DNA of 64,000 nucleotides, taken from positions 136,214,001 through 136,278,000 of the forward strand of contig JBITNC010000001.1 of the NCBI GenBank assembly GCA_050084985.1, given 5' to 3'. Under the pieces are notes generated by a model. The model was not told the DNA's origin, ran no database searches, and saw only the letters and a list, made by a program, of their open reading frames with translations. The DNA comes from Nageia nagi. Taxonomy: Eukaryota > Pinophyta. A program made the translations under genes and the position numbers. Shown one piece after another: positions 36,769 through 47,524 of this stretch (the stretch's first letter is position 1; each line of letters opens with the position of its first letter).

Positions 36769-37714
36769 AAAATAGAAAAATTATAAAATCCTAAAAATTT
36801 GAAAAATATAAAATACATAAAAATTATAAAATTATAAAATCTACCTAGATGGAAACATCTAGAGGTTACTTGGTAATAGGGTGCCCTGCCCTTGTATGAT
36901 GTGAGTATATGTTGTATGTCATTCTAAAAGTGGTTATCCCGTAAATGTGTAATGTGTGAAAAGGTCATTTTAGAATAATCTCCTTGTTATCACCACATTC
37001 ACTTTGTCTTTTCTTTCATAAAGAAATGATATACCATAGATGATAGAAAAACATAAAGTTTGTGTTTGAGGGAAAATCCATAAACTCCAAACACTTATAA
37101 CATTAAAAAATTCGAAGAGAATTTGAATGAAATCATTCTAAGAGACATTAAGAGTGAAAGTTATGTGTCTATCCTATTATTCGCTTCATCTCGAACCCAA
37201 GAATCATTTGATAGTAAAAAAAAAAAAAAGAAGAGAGAAGAAAGAGAAAAGAGATGACAAAAAAAAAGAGAAAAAGTGCTACAAAGATTCTTGGGTTATA
37301 TCGAGATCGAGGGGTTAATCCTCATCGGGGCTATGGATGCCTGTCTGGCAATGGGGCATACCTTACGAGTGGTGATATGTCCATTTTGGTTAGCGACCTT
37401 CTTTCCTATGGACCTCTATACGTTTCATATGGATAGACTAGCTTATTAATGTCTCTAGGATATTTCATCTCAAATGATCTAAGAAGGGAAATGAATCTCA
37501 CTGCACACACTGGAGTTTTTAGATTCTCTTATCAACATATAACAATATTGTTTGATATCATCTTAGGTTATTAGATCTGGAAATAAAGAAAGATAAGGTA
37601 GATGTTGTAATAACTTGGTCGTTAAGCTAAAATCACCTAATCTTTTGTCATAAGTTGCATGTTGTTTGTGTTTAGAACCACTTGTGTCATTTTGTTAAAT
37701 CATTCGAGAATATC
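36769..37714. other. 3' untranslated spacer of element A with a purine tract
   Basis: AT-rich repeats (AAAATTATAAAAT-like, 36770-36845) are followed by unremarkable sequence. A long purine run (37215-37275) is interrupted only once, and a short, more GC-rich block (37280-37440) follows. No supported gene is present; the 60-codon frame at 37254-37436 starts inside the purine run and has no known motif. Confidence 0.5.
37215..37275 (+). promoter_or_regulatory. Long internal purine tract
   Basis: About 40 purines in a row (A-run then GAAGAGAGAAGAAAGAGAAAAG), then GACAAAAAAAAAGAGAAAAAG. It could act as an additional plus-strand priming site, or simply be low-complexity DNA. The true PPT next to the LTR is at 41821-41835. 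Confidence 0.35.
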
Positions 37715-37717
37715 ACT

Positions 37718-38275
37718 ACCTTTGAACATTACTAAAATTGCTTTTCTTTGGAAAGGATAAGAATGATTATTTATTGTTCCCCTGACCAAGATAAAGTTAA
37801 TGTTCATATGCATCCATTAGGTCACTAGTGTTTCATGTCAATCCATTTTACTATTATCCATTACCTTTGAACATTATTAAAATTGCTTTTCTTTGGAAAG
37901 GATAAGAATGATTATTTATTGTTCCCCTGACCAAGATAAAGTTAATGTTCATATGCATCCATTAAGTCACTAGTGTGTCATGTCAAATTCATTTTACTAT
38001 TATCATTACCTTTGAACATTATTAAAATTGCTTTTCTTTGGAAAGGATAAGAATGATTATTTATTGTTCCCCTAACCAAGATAAAGTTAATGTTCATATG
38101 CATCCATTAAGTCACTAGTGTGTTATGTCAATCCATTTTACTATTATCCATTACCTTTGAACATCATTAAAATTGCTTTTCTTTGGAAAGGATAAGAATG
38201 ATTATTTATTGTTCCCCTAACCAAGATAAAGTTAATGTTCATATGTATCCATAAGTCATTAGTTTGTCATGTCAT
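37718..38275. repeat. 145-bp tandem repeat, four copies
   Basis: The start ACCTTTGAACATT recurs at 37718, 37863, 38008 and 38153, an exact 145-bp period with very few differences. The array lies between the sense accessory ORF and the 3' end of the antisense PMD gene. Tandem arrays in this 3' region are a known source of plant satellite DNA in large Tat/Ogre elements. Confidence 0.92.
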
Positions 38276-40731
38276 TATGTCTATTGTAAAATTGCTAAGT
38301 GCGGAAAATGATGCATCTAATTCCATGAAAATATAATAAAATTATGTCCTTAAATAACTTATCTTGTTAAAATTATAAGTTAAATTCATTGTTCATTCAT
38401 ACTTATTATTAAACTACTTTTGAGGATCGATAACATCATCAAATTAATTTGTTGATATATATTTTATCATCATAAAATTATAAAAAGATAGCCTCAAGAT
38501 TATACATCATACATTCCACAGTCAAAATCATACATCATACATTTTGAGATTACATCTATCATTAACATCCATTCATCATCAAGTAATTAAAAGATGATTA
38601 TGAACTACCTAACATCACATCATACCCATCCATATATAAAATGAAAGTCATCAAAACGTCATCATCAAATAAAACTACATGGGTATAATACGCATATAGA
38701 AAGATAACATCACAAAAAGAATATCCTCATGGACTACCCCAACCACTGCCTGGTCTGCTAGGACTGCTAGGTTGTCTCTGCCATCTATCAGTATCTCTGA
38801 TACTCTGACCTGGAGGAGTAGTACCTACAGATCCTGTAGGACTACCCAGACACTGAGCCTCTCGTAACTCGACTAAACCAACATCCCCTACGGGAGATGC
38901 CCAAGGTGTACCACTCCTGCTAGAAAGACCTTGAGACCTCTGGGTCCTACTAGGTGATCCAACCATGCCCCGTACACTGCTACCTGCCTGATAGGCTGAT
39001 ATGTCTATAGGTATATAACTATCTAGAGGTATAGGATACTGAGCCCCCAGAGTAAAAGCTAGAACACCTATTAGCCATGAATATACTATACTGCTATAAA
39101 AATCTCGCTGCTGATAAATACCATGGTGGAAAACTAAAGGCTCACCCCTAGAGGCTGATGCTATGTTGAACTGATGGGCTTGAATTCCCTGTAGAGAAGA
39201 ATGGGCCTCATCTCTCTCATGTTTATACCTATCCCGCTCAGCCCTGTATCTATACATACATGAGTGAACCTGTGCTAACTGGTGTCTCAGCTCATAAATG
39301 TCTCCTAGCAAAGTATCAATGCTAGGTACCTGAGTAGTAGGAGCCTCCTCGACTCCACACGTACCCTCTGGGGTAGCTCTCTCCTCACCAACACCCATAG
39401 TCTCCTCCTCATGAGCTAACTCCTCAAGAGCATCCACCATGACCTCCTCACTAGCAGCCTCAGCTCCCGTAGCCATCGCTCCTGTAGGCTCCTCACCTAC
39501 CTCTCCCTCTGCTATTGCTGCACTCGACTCATTAGCAACATCGATGCACGCATTGACCCTCTATACCATCATCTCCCTCCTCCCACTAGGCTTTGAAAGC
39601 CTCAGACACTCCTACATCATCCTCTCTAATGTCATCCTCTAATGGTCTCTCCTCCTGAGCAGGATTGGGCTCTGCATAAACTAGTGGCTGTACACCCTTG
39701 GCTGGAATAGTACCCTCCCTTTGGTATGGCACTGCTGGGGTAGGCACATCCTGAATCAAACCAAACTGATGGTGCACCCACTCAAAATGAAAGTACTCTA
39801 GAAAATCTACCCTACAACCACTCAGAACACGTGGCTACCGGATGCCAGTAAGCTTAGCTGTGAGCTCTCTCCATACAGGATATGAGCGGTAAGGTCTAAA
39901 TCTCACTTGATCAGGAATCAAGTGACTAAGCATGTGACGGTAATAGCCCACATCTCGATAGACTCCATCTGATGGGTGAATATAATAGTCCTCACACCAT
40001 CTGACTATACCAGCCACATAATCCGAGTGGTTATCAAATCCAGGCATCGGTAATCCTGAAGAACGAGCCATAACAATATGCTCATAGGCCCACGCCTATA
40101 ATGTAATGATGACTGATAAAGAGGCTCTATGCCCCTATGAATAGAAGAACAACTCTCTATAAATTTGGGCCAATAATGTGGGCGCCCAAGCGTACACTAT
40201 GTCGTGTCGTATCATATCTGCAATGATAGGCAACAACGACCATGGAAACCTCCTACTACCAGTATCAGGGAGAGCATAGCACTGAACTAATCCCATCAAA
40301 TATGAAAATTAGATCGTCCTCTGCTGATCCTCTAGCCAATACTGATAATATCTGATGCCCCCTAAAATAATCTCAAAAATAATAGTGTTAACCCGATCAG
40401 CTCCATACAAATAAGAAACGATAGGTAAAGCTCCTGCTCTATCAACTATAGGTAAAATCCTCCATCCATGAATGGGGAGTCTATATAATTTGTGTATATC
40501 CTCTACCGTAACAGTCATCTCCCCTGTTGGAAAATGAAAAGTGCATGTAACTACATCCCATCTATCTAATAATGCAGCTAACACAGGATAATCCCAATGA
40601 ATGCGACCCATGTATGGGCCCACTCCAAAACCAATGGACCTGAAAAAGGTATGATCGGTAGGATCCAGAAAATCTCTACCCTCCTGTAAAATTGAGGGAT
40701 ATCTACCTCGAGGCTCAAAAACATCTCGAAC

Positions 40732-41055
40732 CTGTATAATGTTAAAAGTCAGTCAAAAAAAGAAAAAAGAAAAAATGACATTTCATAATGAAATGCTGGT
40801 GTTTGTAATCCTCAACACTCGGTCGCTGGCGTTCGACCTTCAAACACTGGCATTTCTATTAGCCGCTCGGCGACCATGGAAGAAATAGGAAAAATTTCAT
40901 AAAAAACATAATAAAAACCTAATCTATAAAGTTTATCCTATACAAATGACCAAAATAATTTTTTAATAACATTCACAATTGCAATTTTTAAATTAAACGG
41001 GTAAATTACAAACTATAAACAAAAAATAGAAAAGAAGGTTAGTACAAAACCCTAC
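40732..41055 (-). other. Intron of the antisense PMD gene
   Basis: The 324-bp intron has GTAGGG at its start and a good 3' end: TTTTTTCTTTTTTC, then TTTGACTGAC (branch-point-like) and TTATACAG. Joining the exons keeps the frame (WEE to VRD). A block of CpG motifs lies within it at 40791-40876. Confidence 0.8.
40791..40876. repeat. CpG-motif block within the PMD intron
   Basis: The block contains AATGCTGGTGTTTG, CGGTCGCTGGCGTTCG, AACACTGGCATTTC and CCGCTCGGCGACC. These are variants of the GTCGCCGGCGTT palindrome seen in the LTR and leader. Confidence 0.65.
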
Positions 41056-41233
41056 CTCTTCCCAGATAGGTCGAGAACATCCGGTGGGGCGTCTACGTGG
41101 AGACATGATGAATATGATGAATATCAACGGCTGGAAATCGATGAATCAATAATGGTAAACAGCCCTAGCAGACAATGAAAGGGATAGCTAAGGAACATAT
41201 GAGAAAAGGATAAAACTTTTTATTTTTCAAAGA

Positions 41234-41331
41234 TCAACGACCTGAATACGAACGTCGACGACTGTTACTAAACACCGATGACTTAAAGATGAACGTCGGT
41301 GATCGAAACTAAACACCGGTAACTGGGAATA
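41234..41331. repeat. 20-bp CpG-motif array upstream of the PMD gene
   Basis: The units AACGTCGACGACTGTTACTA (20), AACACCGATGACT... (21), AACGTCGGTGATC... (20) and AACACCGGTAACT... (20) follow each other, after one partial unit. They lie 130-225 bp upstream of the PMD ATG and match the leader array in spacing and core. Confidence 0.8.
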
Positions 41332-41385
41332 AAACAACACATTTGGAAATAGCCCTAAAAACATTAAGTTTTTCTCAAGGATAGT

Positions 41386-41397
41386 CTTATATTGGTC
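41386..41397 (-). promoter_or_regulatory. Possible promoter of the antisense PMD gene
   Basis: On the minus strand CCAATATAAGA (within GACCAATATAAGACTATCC) lies about 280 bp upstream of the PMD ATG. It resembles a TATA-like box. No other good candidate is seen nearby, but a single match in AT-rich DNA is weak evidence. Confidence 0.3.
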
Positions 41398-41819
41398 AAG
41401 AAAATCAAATAATGATAAAATGTGATGTATCTTTGTTACATGAGATCATCTTGAAACCCTGTTGTTGGGACAAAGGACAACACCATCAAAACTCGTATAC
41501 TAAGGAAGGCTTATACGGTACATGTGCGCTTAGACATATAAAATGACATAACAGAAATGTCATGCAACTATCACACAAGCTCAACACATTGTCATACTAA
41601 AAATAGTTACTTCTGAGGTATATGCAAATTTGTTTTCAAAATTACATCAAATGTAAAAAGAAAACACATTTTATCATAATTTGATAAATCAAAAGTTTGA
41701 TTCACCTAAGATATTGAGTCAAAACTTACATCGTAAAAAGGCAACAACAAACAGTCAAGCAACAAAGCTTCCCATTCTATATTTTTGAAATCATCAATCG
41801 CATTTTTCAGTTGATGATT

Positions 41820-41835
41820 TCAAAAAGGGGCAAAA
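41820..41835 (+). promoter_or_regulatory. Polypurine tract of element A
   Basis: CAAAAAGGGGCAAAA lies directly before the right LTR start TGTAGACACC at 41836. Its position and composition fit plus-strand priming. Confidence 0.85.
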
Positions 41836-42667
41836 TGTAGACACCTAAAAATGTCCCTCTTTAACTAAGTAAACATTAGAATAATCATAACTCAGTGTGA
41901 CAACATAAAATAGGTTTAGAAACCCTATTATTGGATAGCTCTCATCGAGTTATGCAAAATGAATGGTCACATGACCCCCTTTTTGATGAAATTTGACTTT
42001 TAGGCGGTCATTTTAATATAATTAACTAGTCACCGGTGTTCCATATCAAACACCGATGTTTTGAGGCGATCGTCGGTGTTCGACATACAAACATCGGCAA
42101 CTCTGCAACAGCCGAACAAAAATCAAAAAAGGAAGTTGGAATGCTTTGTCTTCCATGATGAGGTGGATAGAGGAGGTCAGTTACGACTTACGGTGGCTCT
42201 TCACTTCCCCTTTCCAGCCTTGGAACGTCTCACCTGAAAATCTATAAATACAAGCTAATACAAAGCAATATGGACCCCAATTGAACCCAATTTTGAAGTA
42301 GGGTAATGCTGCCAAAATCTTATGAACTCATTCCTTTTATTGTTTTATGCTAGTTTCATTTTAATACAATGTTACACATAGATGCTTTGATGTTATTATC
42401 TTTTGCATGTGTGTAGGATTTACAGGTTGTCTACATCAAGAAGAGAAGCAAGCAACCCAAAAACAATGGAGATCTAATATTCTTATTTTGGCACATACAT
42501 TTGTAAAAGTCCCTTCTAAGGGCAAATTGTAGTTTGAACTGAGATTGAATATCATTTTGCAATTACAACATGTTTATCTATGTTATATAACTTGAGGTTC
42601 AATGAAGATTGAAGAGTAATTTTTATTTTATGTTATTCTATATTCCAGCTCAATTTTCATTGCAACA
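41836..42667 (+). repeat. 3' LTR of element A
   Basis: Same ends as the 5' LTR. Differences are almost all C/T or G/A and about twelve of them fall in the CpG palindrome block (42029-42103). TATAAATA is at 42243-42250. AATAT (42668-42672) follows as target duplication. Confidence 0.95.
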
Positions 42668-42672
42668 AATAT
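42668..42672. other. Target-site duplication of element A, right copy
   Basis: AATAT repeats the five bases before the left LTR. Confidence 0.95.
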
Positions 42673-44366
42673 CAATTTGGAAAGTTTTAGTCATGTCAAT
42701 TGATGAGTTTTTAAAACTTTATTGTACCTCATTAATGTCAAAGTACACCATCAAATTCTCACATAATCTAAGGATCGTAAGTTTGAATACTTCATGTGCT
42801 TCATTTTCTTTCTCTTTAAAAAGATACCTATTCCTCTATTTCCATATTTGTCACCATAAATGGAAAATCAGCATTTTCTAGCATTTTTTATAGCCTTTTG
42901 CTTTCTCCCATGTTGACCATTACACTATACACTATTTTGCATCATTAGGTAAGATCCATTGGATGTTCATTTTTTTACACATCATGCTCCAAATATTCCT
43001 TGAGTATTCACAGTGTAAGAAGATGTGATCTATATTTTCTCTCTTTCTTACATAAAACACACTTGTTGACCATATTGAATCCTCTCTTTTTTAAATTATT
43101 AACTATCATCAATCTTTTTCTTGCTACAAGTCATAAAACAAAGGCTATCTTGGGTTTTACTTTGGCCTTCCAAATATAAACCCCCTTTCTATTTTCAAGA
43201 TTATTCCTTGGAGCTTTGACTACCTATTTTACCATGTATTATCCATTTGTCCTAAATTTCCACATTGGTTTTCCTTCATTCCTATTATGATTAATATCAG
43301 AGTCATTAATTTCCTTATCAAGTTGCTTAAGCTAGTTTGCTATTCTTCCTTGGGAAGGTCTATGAATCTTCTAGCTATTGGTGTCTTCTTCAAAGTAATT
43401 GACTATTATGCTCCCTTAGCATTTCAAGGCCCATTTTGCTCCAAGTTTATAATCCTTTAGATTAATAAGTGGATCATCTTTCAACCAAGTGTATTCCCAC
43501 ATAAACACCTATTTACCATCTCCTAGGAGCCATTTGATTTCCTCTTAGATAATAGAACTTGTCGCTCTTAACCCATTCCATAAAGGGGAGCCATAAGGTG
43601 GATTTTGAATTCTCATTATACGATTTTGACCCATTAAATATTTTTCTTTGCATATATGAATCCACTTCCTTTCCTTATTCTATGCTATCTACCAAACTAA
43701 TTTCCCTCTAAGAGCTTGTCCAACATGCTTCATTTTTCTCAACTCTAGCCCTCCCTAATCCTTTTCCATGCAAACAAAATTCCAACTTACTAAAGTTATT
43801 TTTCTCTTTTATGAATCTCCTAACCATTCAAATTTGTTACATATTTGATCAATATTATTATTGATTGTAATAGGTAATTTAAAATCCATCACACTGTAAA
43901 CATGAATGCTTTAAAGCATTGATTTAATAAGAACAAATTTACCTACATAACTTAAATATTTTTCCTTCCATATAGATAGTTTATTTTAAACATTCTAGAT
44001 ACAGGAATCCCAATACTAAGATTTGAGCCTCCCAACATACTTAGGCATACCTAAATATCTAGTTGGTAGATCATCAATTTTGCATCCCCATACTTTGATT
44101 ATTCTTTTCTTGCTAATTTTAGATTAGTTTATTAGGTAGAGTTTGGTTTTTTGGAATTCTATTTTTTGATGTGAAGCTTTTTCATAAATTTGTAGTGCCT
44201 TCTTAAATTGAATAGCTTCACCTCTTTTAGCCTTTCTAATAAAAATAGTGTCATCAACAAATTGATGATGTGTTGTGGTAGTATAGTTTGGGGATGGTAT
44301 AACTCCTTTTAAGGCTTGAGTGTACCTAAATTTTTTTATTTTTCTTCCTAGATCTTCGACCATAAT
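42673..44366 (-). pseudogene. L1-type LINE reverse transcriptase remnant (C-terminal half)
   Basis: On the minus strand, 44363-44124 is open and has THHQFVDDTIFIRKAKRGEA, the LINE RT catalytic motif with F-V-D-D, followed by ALQIYEKASHQKIEFQKTKL. Farther on, decayed text matches the usual continuation: NYLYGRKNI and VNLFLLNQCF near 43930, then a zinc-binding segment CVLCKKE and HIFLHCEY near 43010-43070, then W.IWK.RN near 42850. Many stops and frameshifts are present. It is 5'-truncated, as is common for LINEs. Element A is inserted at or just beyond its 3' end. Confidence 0.8.
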
Positions 44367-44599
44367 GATGGCATAAAATTAGTATTAAGTATATCTCCTT
44401 TTAATGCTTGAGTGTCCCTAAATTTTTTTATTTTTCTTTGAAATTAGTTAGCTATTACTTAATACTTGCATATCCAAACTTTTAAAGTTTCCTTGAATGA
44501 TGAGGGCTCATTCTTGTTATCAAATTTTGCAAATAAGAATTTATTTAAGGTCATACTTATTATTATCCTTTTGGTACTATAATGACTTATCTACACTAA

Positions 44600-44870
44600 C
44601 ATCCAACTAGGTAGGAGAAACAAAAGAGTTACCAAGATCATCCAAGTCTTCACATTAAATAGTTTCCTCAGCAAGTTCACTGAACTTTGCATCCCTTGGG
44701 ATAAACATTTCTCTAGAGGAAGGAGAGTAGATTCTATATCCTCTATGTTGACTTTCATAGCCACAAAGATGCAAAGGCATAAATTTGACTTGGTAACCCG
44801 AGCCAAAAAAAATTAAATGAATCTTAAACATTTGAACATATTTTATCAATTTATCATACCTCACATGCAA
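44600..44870 (-). pseudogene. Ty1/Copia scrap
   Basis: The minus strand 44870-44655 reads LCGYESQHRGYRIYSPSSRE and IPRDAKFSEL. This matches the C-terminal integrase segment of Copia polyproteins (GY.S..KGYR.Y.P....I.SRDV.F). Nothing else of a Copia element is recognisable around it, so it is a short decayed fragment. Confidence 0.6.
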
Positions 44871-44974
44871 TCAAATAACAATTTAATAAATTTTAATTTT
44901 TAAAACATAAACACAAATATGTAAATATTTTTAAAACATAAACAAAAATATGTAACTATTAGAATTTGGAAAGT

Positions 44975-47110
44975 ATGTTGTTACCTTAGCTTGTTTCTTT
45001 TGGGCCTTTGCAATCTCTACTAAATTTTTATCTCTCAACTAAAGGTAAAAATAAGCTTGAGCTTTTGCATTTAAATTTTCCAAATGGTTACACATAATAC
45101 CAAATATATTATCATCATATCCACTTTGTACATTAATTAAACTCGCATATGCTTGAGCCCTTAAACTTTGTATTTTAGTAGGTTCATTCTCAACCAATTT
45201 ATACAAAGAATCACATTCAAAATGAATGTGATAATAAGTATTGATTTCCTTTATCAATGATTTGGCTTTTCCTTACCACATATTTAAAATATTAACTTTT
45301 TTTAATACAAAATCATTAAATTCTACCAAAGTATCATCTGAAACAAGTGCATTCAAGGGAAAGTATGTGAATTCATCATCCATTTTACCAATAGTGTCTA
45401 CCATGTTTTATAGATGTGTTATATAATTTGGCTATTAAGGATAAGAAATAGTAACTTGACTCTAAATAATATTATGAGTACTCAACTAAGGATTTGAACC
45501 ACTATCAATCCCTAAATAATCCACATCCAATTGTATATTTCACAAAGCAACAATGCCAACACTTTGTACATCCTCCAAATCAAGATCATGAAAAGAATAC
45601 ATTCCCAATAAGTTAATTGTTATGTGCCTCATGGAAGGACAATCTTGTTGTAAATTTTAGCATTTTCCTACTCTTCTTATGGAGACTAGACATGGAATAG
45701 GTGGTGGAGGTATGGGTGACCTCCTTTTTTGAGAACTAGATCTACCACCTATATCAAAAAATTTTATATTATGAAATATGAACTCATTTAAATTAAATAA
45801 TGAATTTATATAAAAAAATAAATAAAAAATATTTACCTGATGGAGGAGTAGAAGATATAAATTGGTTGATTAGGTGAATCTGCCATATTTGATTTGGAAT
45901 TGTGATCATTGGAATAGGAACTACATGGAAACATATATTTATAGACTTAAAGTTAGTGTTATAAATATAGAGAAATAAAATATGCACATGATGGTAGGAT
46001 CCTAATGGGTGATGGCATGCTTTTATTGTACCATGCAAGCATGCTATCATATAGTAGCACCATGCCACCACCTAGTAGCACCATACTATCGTACAATAAC
46101 ACCATTACAATGCATAAGTATATAGAAATAACAATTTTACCTCCTTCTTGTGTTGGATCTTCATCACATTGGACTTTTTGTCTAACCTCAAAATTTGAAA
46201 TCTTGTAGACTCGATCTCACCATCGCCTTCAAGACGAACCTCTCTAAGTGTTGATTCCCTTTTCTTTGATGTTTGTTCTACTTGATACTAAAATAATATA
46301 ATTTTATTAATATTCATAAAATTTTTAATAAATATTTAGATTCAAAAATGTTAACTTAAAATTTGAAATAATTATGATTTATAAATACCTAAATTTTTTC
46401 TATTGGTAAAGCTAGTGCACTCATTTGTGAATCCAATATTGTTGAAATTAGAGCTATATTTATTATATTGTGAAAAGCTTCATAATAAAAAGCCACATAA
46501 CTATTATCATTTTGAAGGGGAAATGTTATATCATGTTTAATTCTATTTGAAATATACAAACACCATTCAAAGTTTTTACCACTTAGTGAAAGAAGGATGT
46601 AAACTATAAGCCATAATGGAATATCTCATGTTCTGCATTGCAAAATACTTCTGGATTAAAAAAATTCATAGATTTCTTTGAAGTAATCATTTGAGAAATT
46701 TTTATAAATAATTTCTCTTTTGTTTTGATACTATGCATAAAAAGGATGCAAATAATTAATAAAGTAACTTTAACTTATAAATTAATAAACAACATTAATT
46801 ATAACTAAATTTAAAAAAAAATTACCATTTGAGTCGATTTGAATTTGGTAAGTTTCCTCTAAATAGATTTTATATTTTGGAGATAAGAGAGCTTTTAATG
46901 TAACTTTGAAGACATCATCACCATGATGCAGAAACCAATCAACCAACTTATGTATATAGGAGAAACATCAAAGGAAAAGATCTTTGATTTTGTAACTACA
47001 TAGAACCTTTCTTGTTTGGTATCATAAATAGACATAAGATAGTCCAATAAATTAGAATCTATTTCAAAATGAGGCATAAAAATAAGGCCTCTAAACCTTG
47101 TCTATTCCAT
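44975..47110 (-). pseudogene. Minus-strand multi-exon pseudogene, unrecognised protein
   Basis: Four coding blocks read in order on the minus strand, separated by AT-rich stretches with splice-like edges. Block 1 (about 47110-46835) has LLDYLMSIYDTKQERFYVV then, in another frame, HHGDDVFKVTLKALLSPK and ends before GTAATT. Block 2 (about 46620-46390) has EWCLYISNRIKHDITFPLQ. Block 3 (about 46290-46140) has TSKKRESTLREVRLEGDGE and ends GAAGGAG before GTAAAA. Block 4 (about 45750-44980) starts after TTTGATATAG with GGRSSSQKRRSPIPPPP and contains VDTIGKMDDEFTYFPLNAL and DSLYKLVENEPTKIQSLRA. Several stops and a frameshift break it. I do not recognise the family; a host-gene fragment or a transposon gene are both possible. 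Confidence 0.5.
46031..46103. repeat. 21-bp tandem repeat, three copies
   Basis: The units ATGCTATCATATAGTAGCACC, ATGCCACCACCTAGTAGCACC and ATACTATCGTACAATAACACC follow each other. They lie in an intron-like gap of the minus-strand pseudogene. A similar GTAGCA/CTACCATG vocabulary recurs at 47525-47695. Confidence 0.75.
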
Positions 47111-47524
47111 CCAATTTGAGTAGCATTATGGGGTAAAAAAAGATAAAAAACTATAGCATGATAAATTTCTATATGGAAATTGATGATTGGTAGATGATTA
47201 GGGATGGGAATTTGTAGGAGTGTTAAACATATTGGTAAAAAAGTTAAAAACTACAGCTAAAAGTAAAATATTATAAGAAAAAAATAAAGAAAATAATAGC
47301 TCTAACAAGTTAGAATAATCAAAAGTGCCATCTAAATCTTATTTATTGAAAAAGTAGACCATGTGACATCCTACTATAGGTTGGAGATAATATTTTCATA
47401 AAAAGATAGCTCTGATCAAATGGATAAAATGAAAAAATGAATAAAATGAGTTATATATATTATATATATATATATAATTTACATGTGGTATCATGAATTG
47501 ATAGTTGACATACACAATAGAGGT

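Larger units (their letters stand above)
38727..41106 (-). pseudogene. Antisense plant mobile domain (PMD) gene with one intron, broken
   Basis: Exon 1 (41106-41056) starts ATG and has 17 codons, ending in GAAGAG before GTAGGG. The intron runs 41055-40732 with a pyrimidine-rich stretch and TTATACAG at its end. Exon 2 (40731-38727) begins VRDVFEPRGRYPS. PMD signatures follow: WDYPVLAALLDRWD, TFHFPTGEMTVTVEDIHKL, PIHGWRILP, YALPDTGSRRFPWSLLP, VYAWAPTLLAQIYREL, AWAYEHI and later EWVHHQFGLIQDVP. The C-terminal part is acidic (EELAHEEETMG), then a short coiled coil (YELRHQLAQVHS...RAERDRYKHERDEAH) and a Ser/Gly/Pro-rich tail. Stops lie near 40306, 40134, 40104 and 39832, and a frameshift between 39586 and 39500. 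PMD proteins include host MAIN/MAIL1 and versions carried by transposons. I infer nuclear action but the role is unknown. Confidence 0.88.
24892..42667 (+). mobile_element. Element A: complete 17.8-kb Tat-like Ty3/Gypsy retrotransposon
   Basis: The element has two near-identical LTRs (833 and 832 bp) with TG...CA ends, a 5-bp target duplication AATAT on both sides, a primer site after the left LTR and a PPT before the right LTR. The interior follows gag, protease, RT, RNase H, second RNase H, integrase, which is the Ty3/Gypsy order. The gag finger CAYHRQKGHKTNRC, the RT block DLNKACPKDDFPLPNID and the dual RNase H point to the Tat lineage. Beyond integrase it carries about 6.4 kb of extra DNA: a sense ORF with a duplicated domain, 145-bp tandem repeats and an antisense spliced PMD gene. 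All coding parts contain stops, so this copy is defective. Confidence 0.95.

Noticed and set aside
37254-37436. 60-residue ORF after the purine tract
   Set aside because: It starts within the purine run and has no known motif; composition shift alone is not enough to call a gene.
44124-44363. Could be a host reverse-transcriptase-like gene
   Set aside because: The flanking decayed text matches the usual LINE continuation and zinc-binding end, so it is a LINE remnant.
42668-44366. Possibility that the LINE and the 22.77-24.89 kb pseudogene form one gene split by element A
   Set aside because: They are on the same strand and abut once A is removed, but their protein text belongs to different families and no continuous frame crosses the junction.
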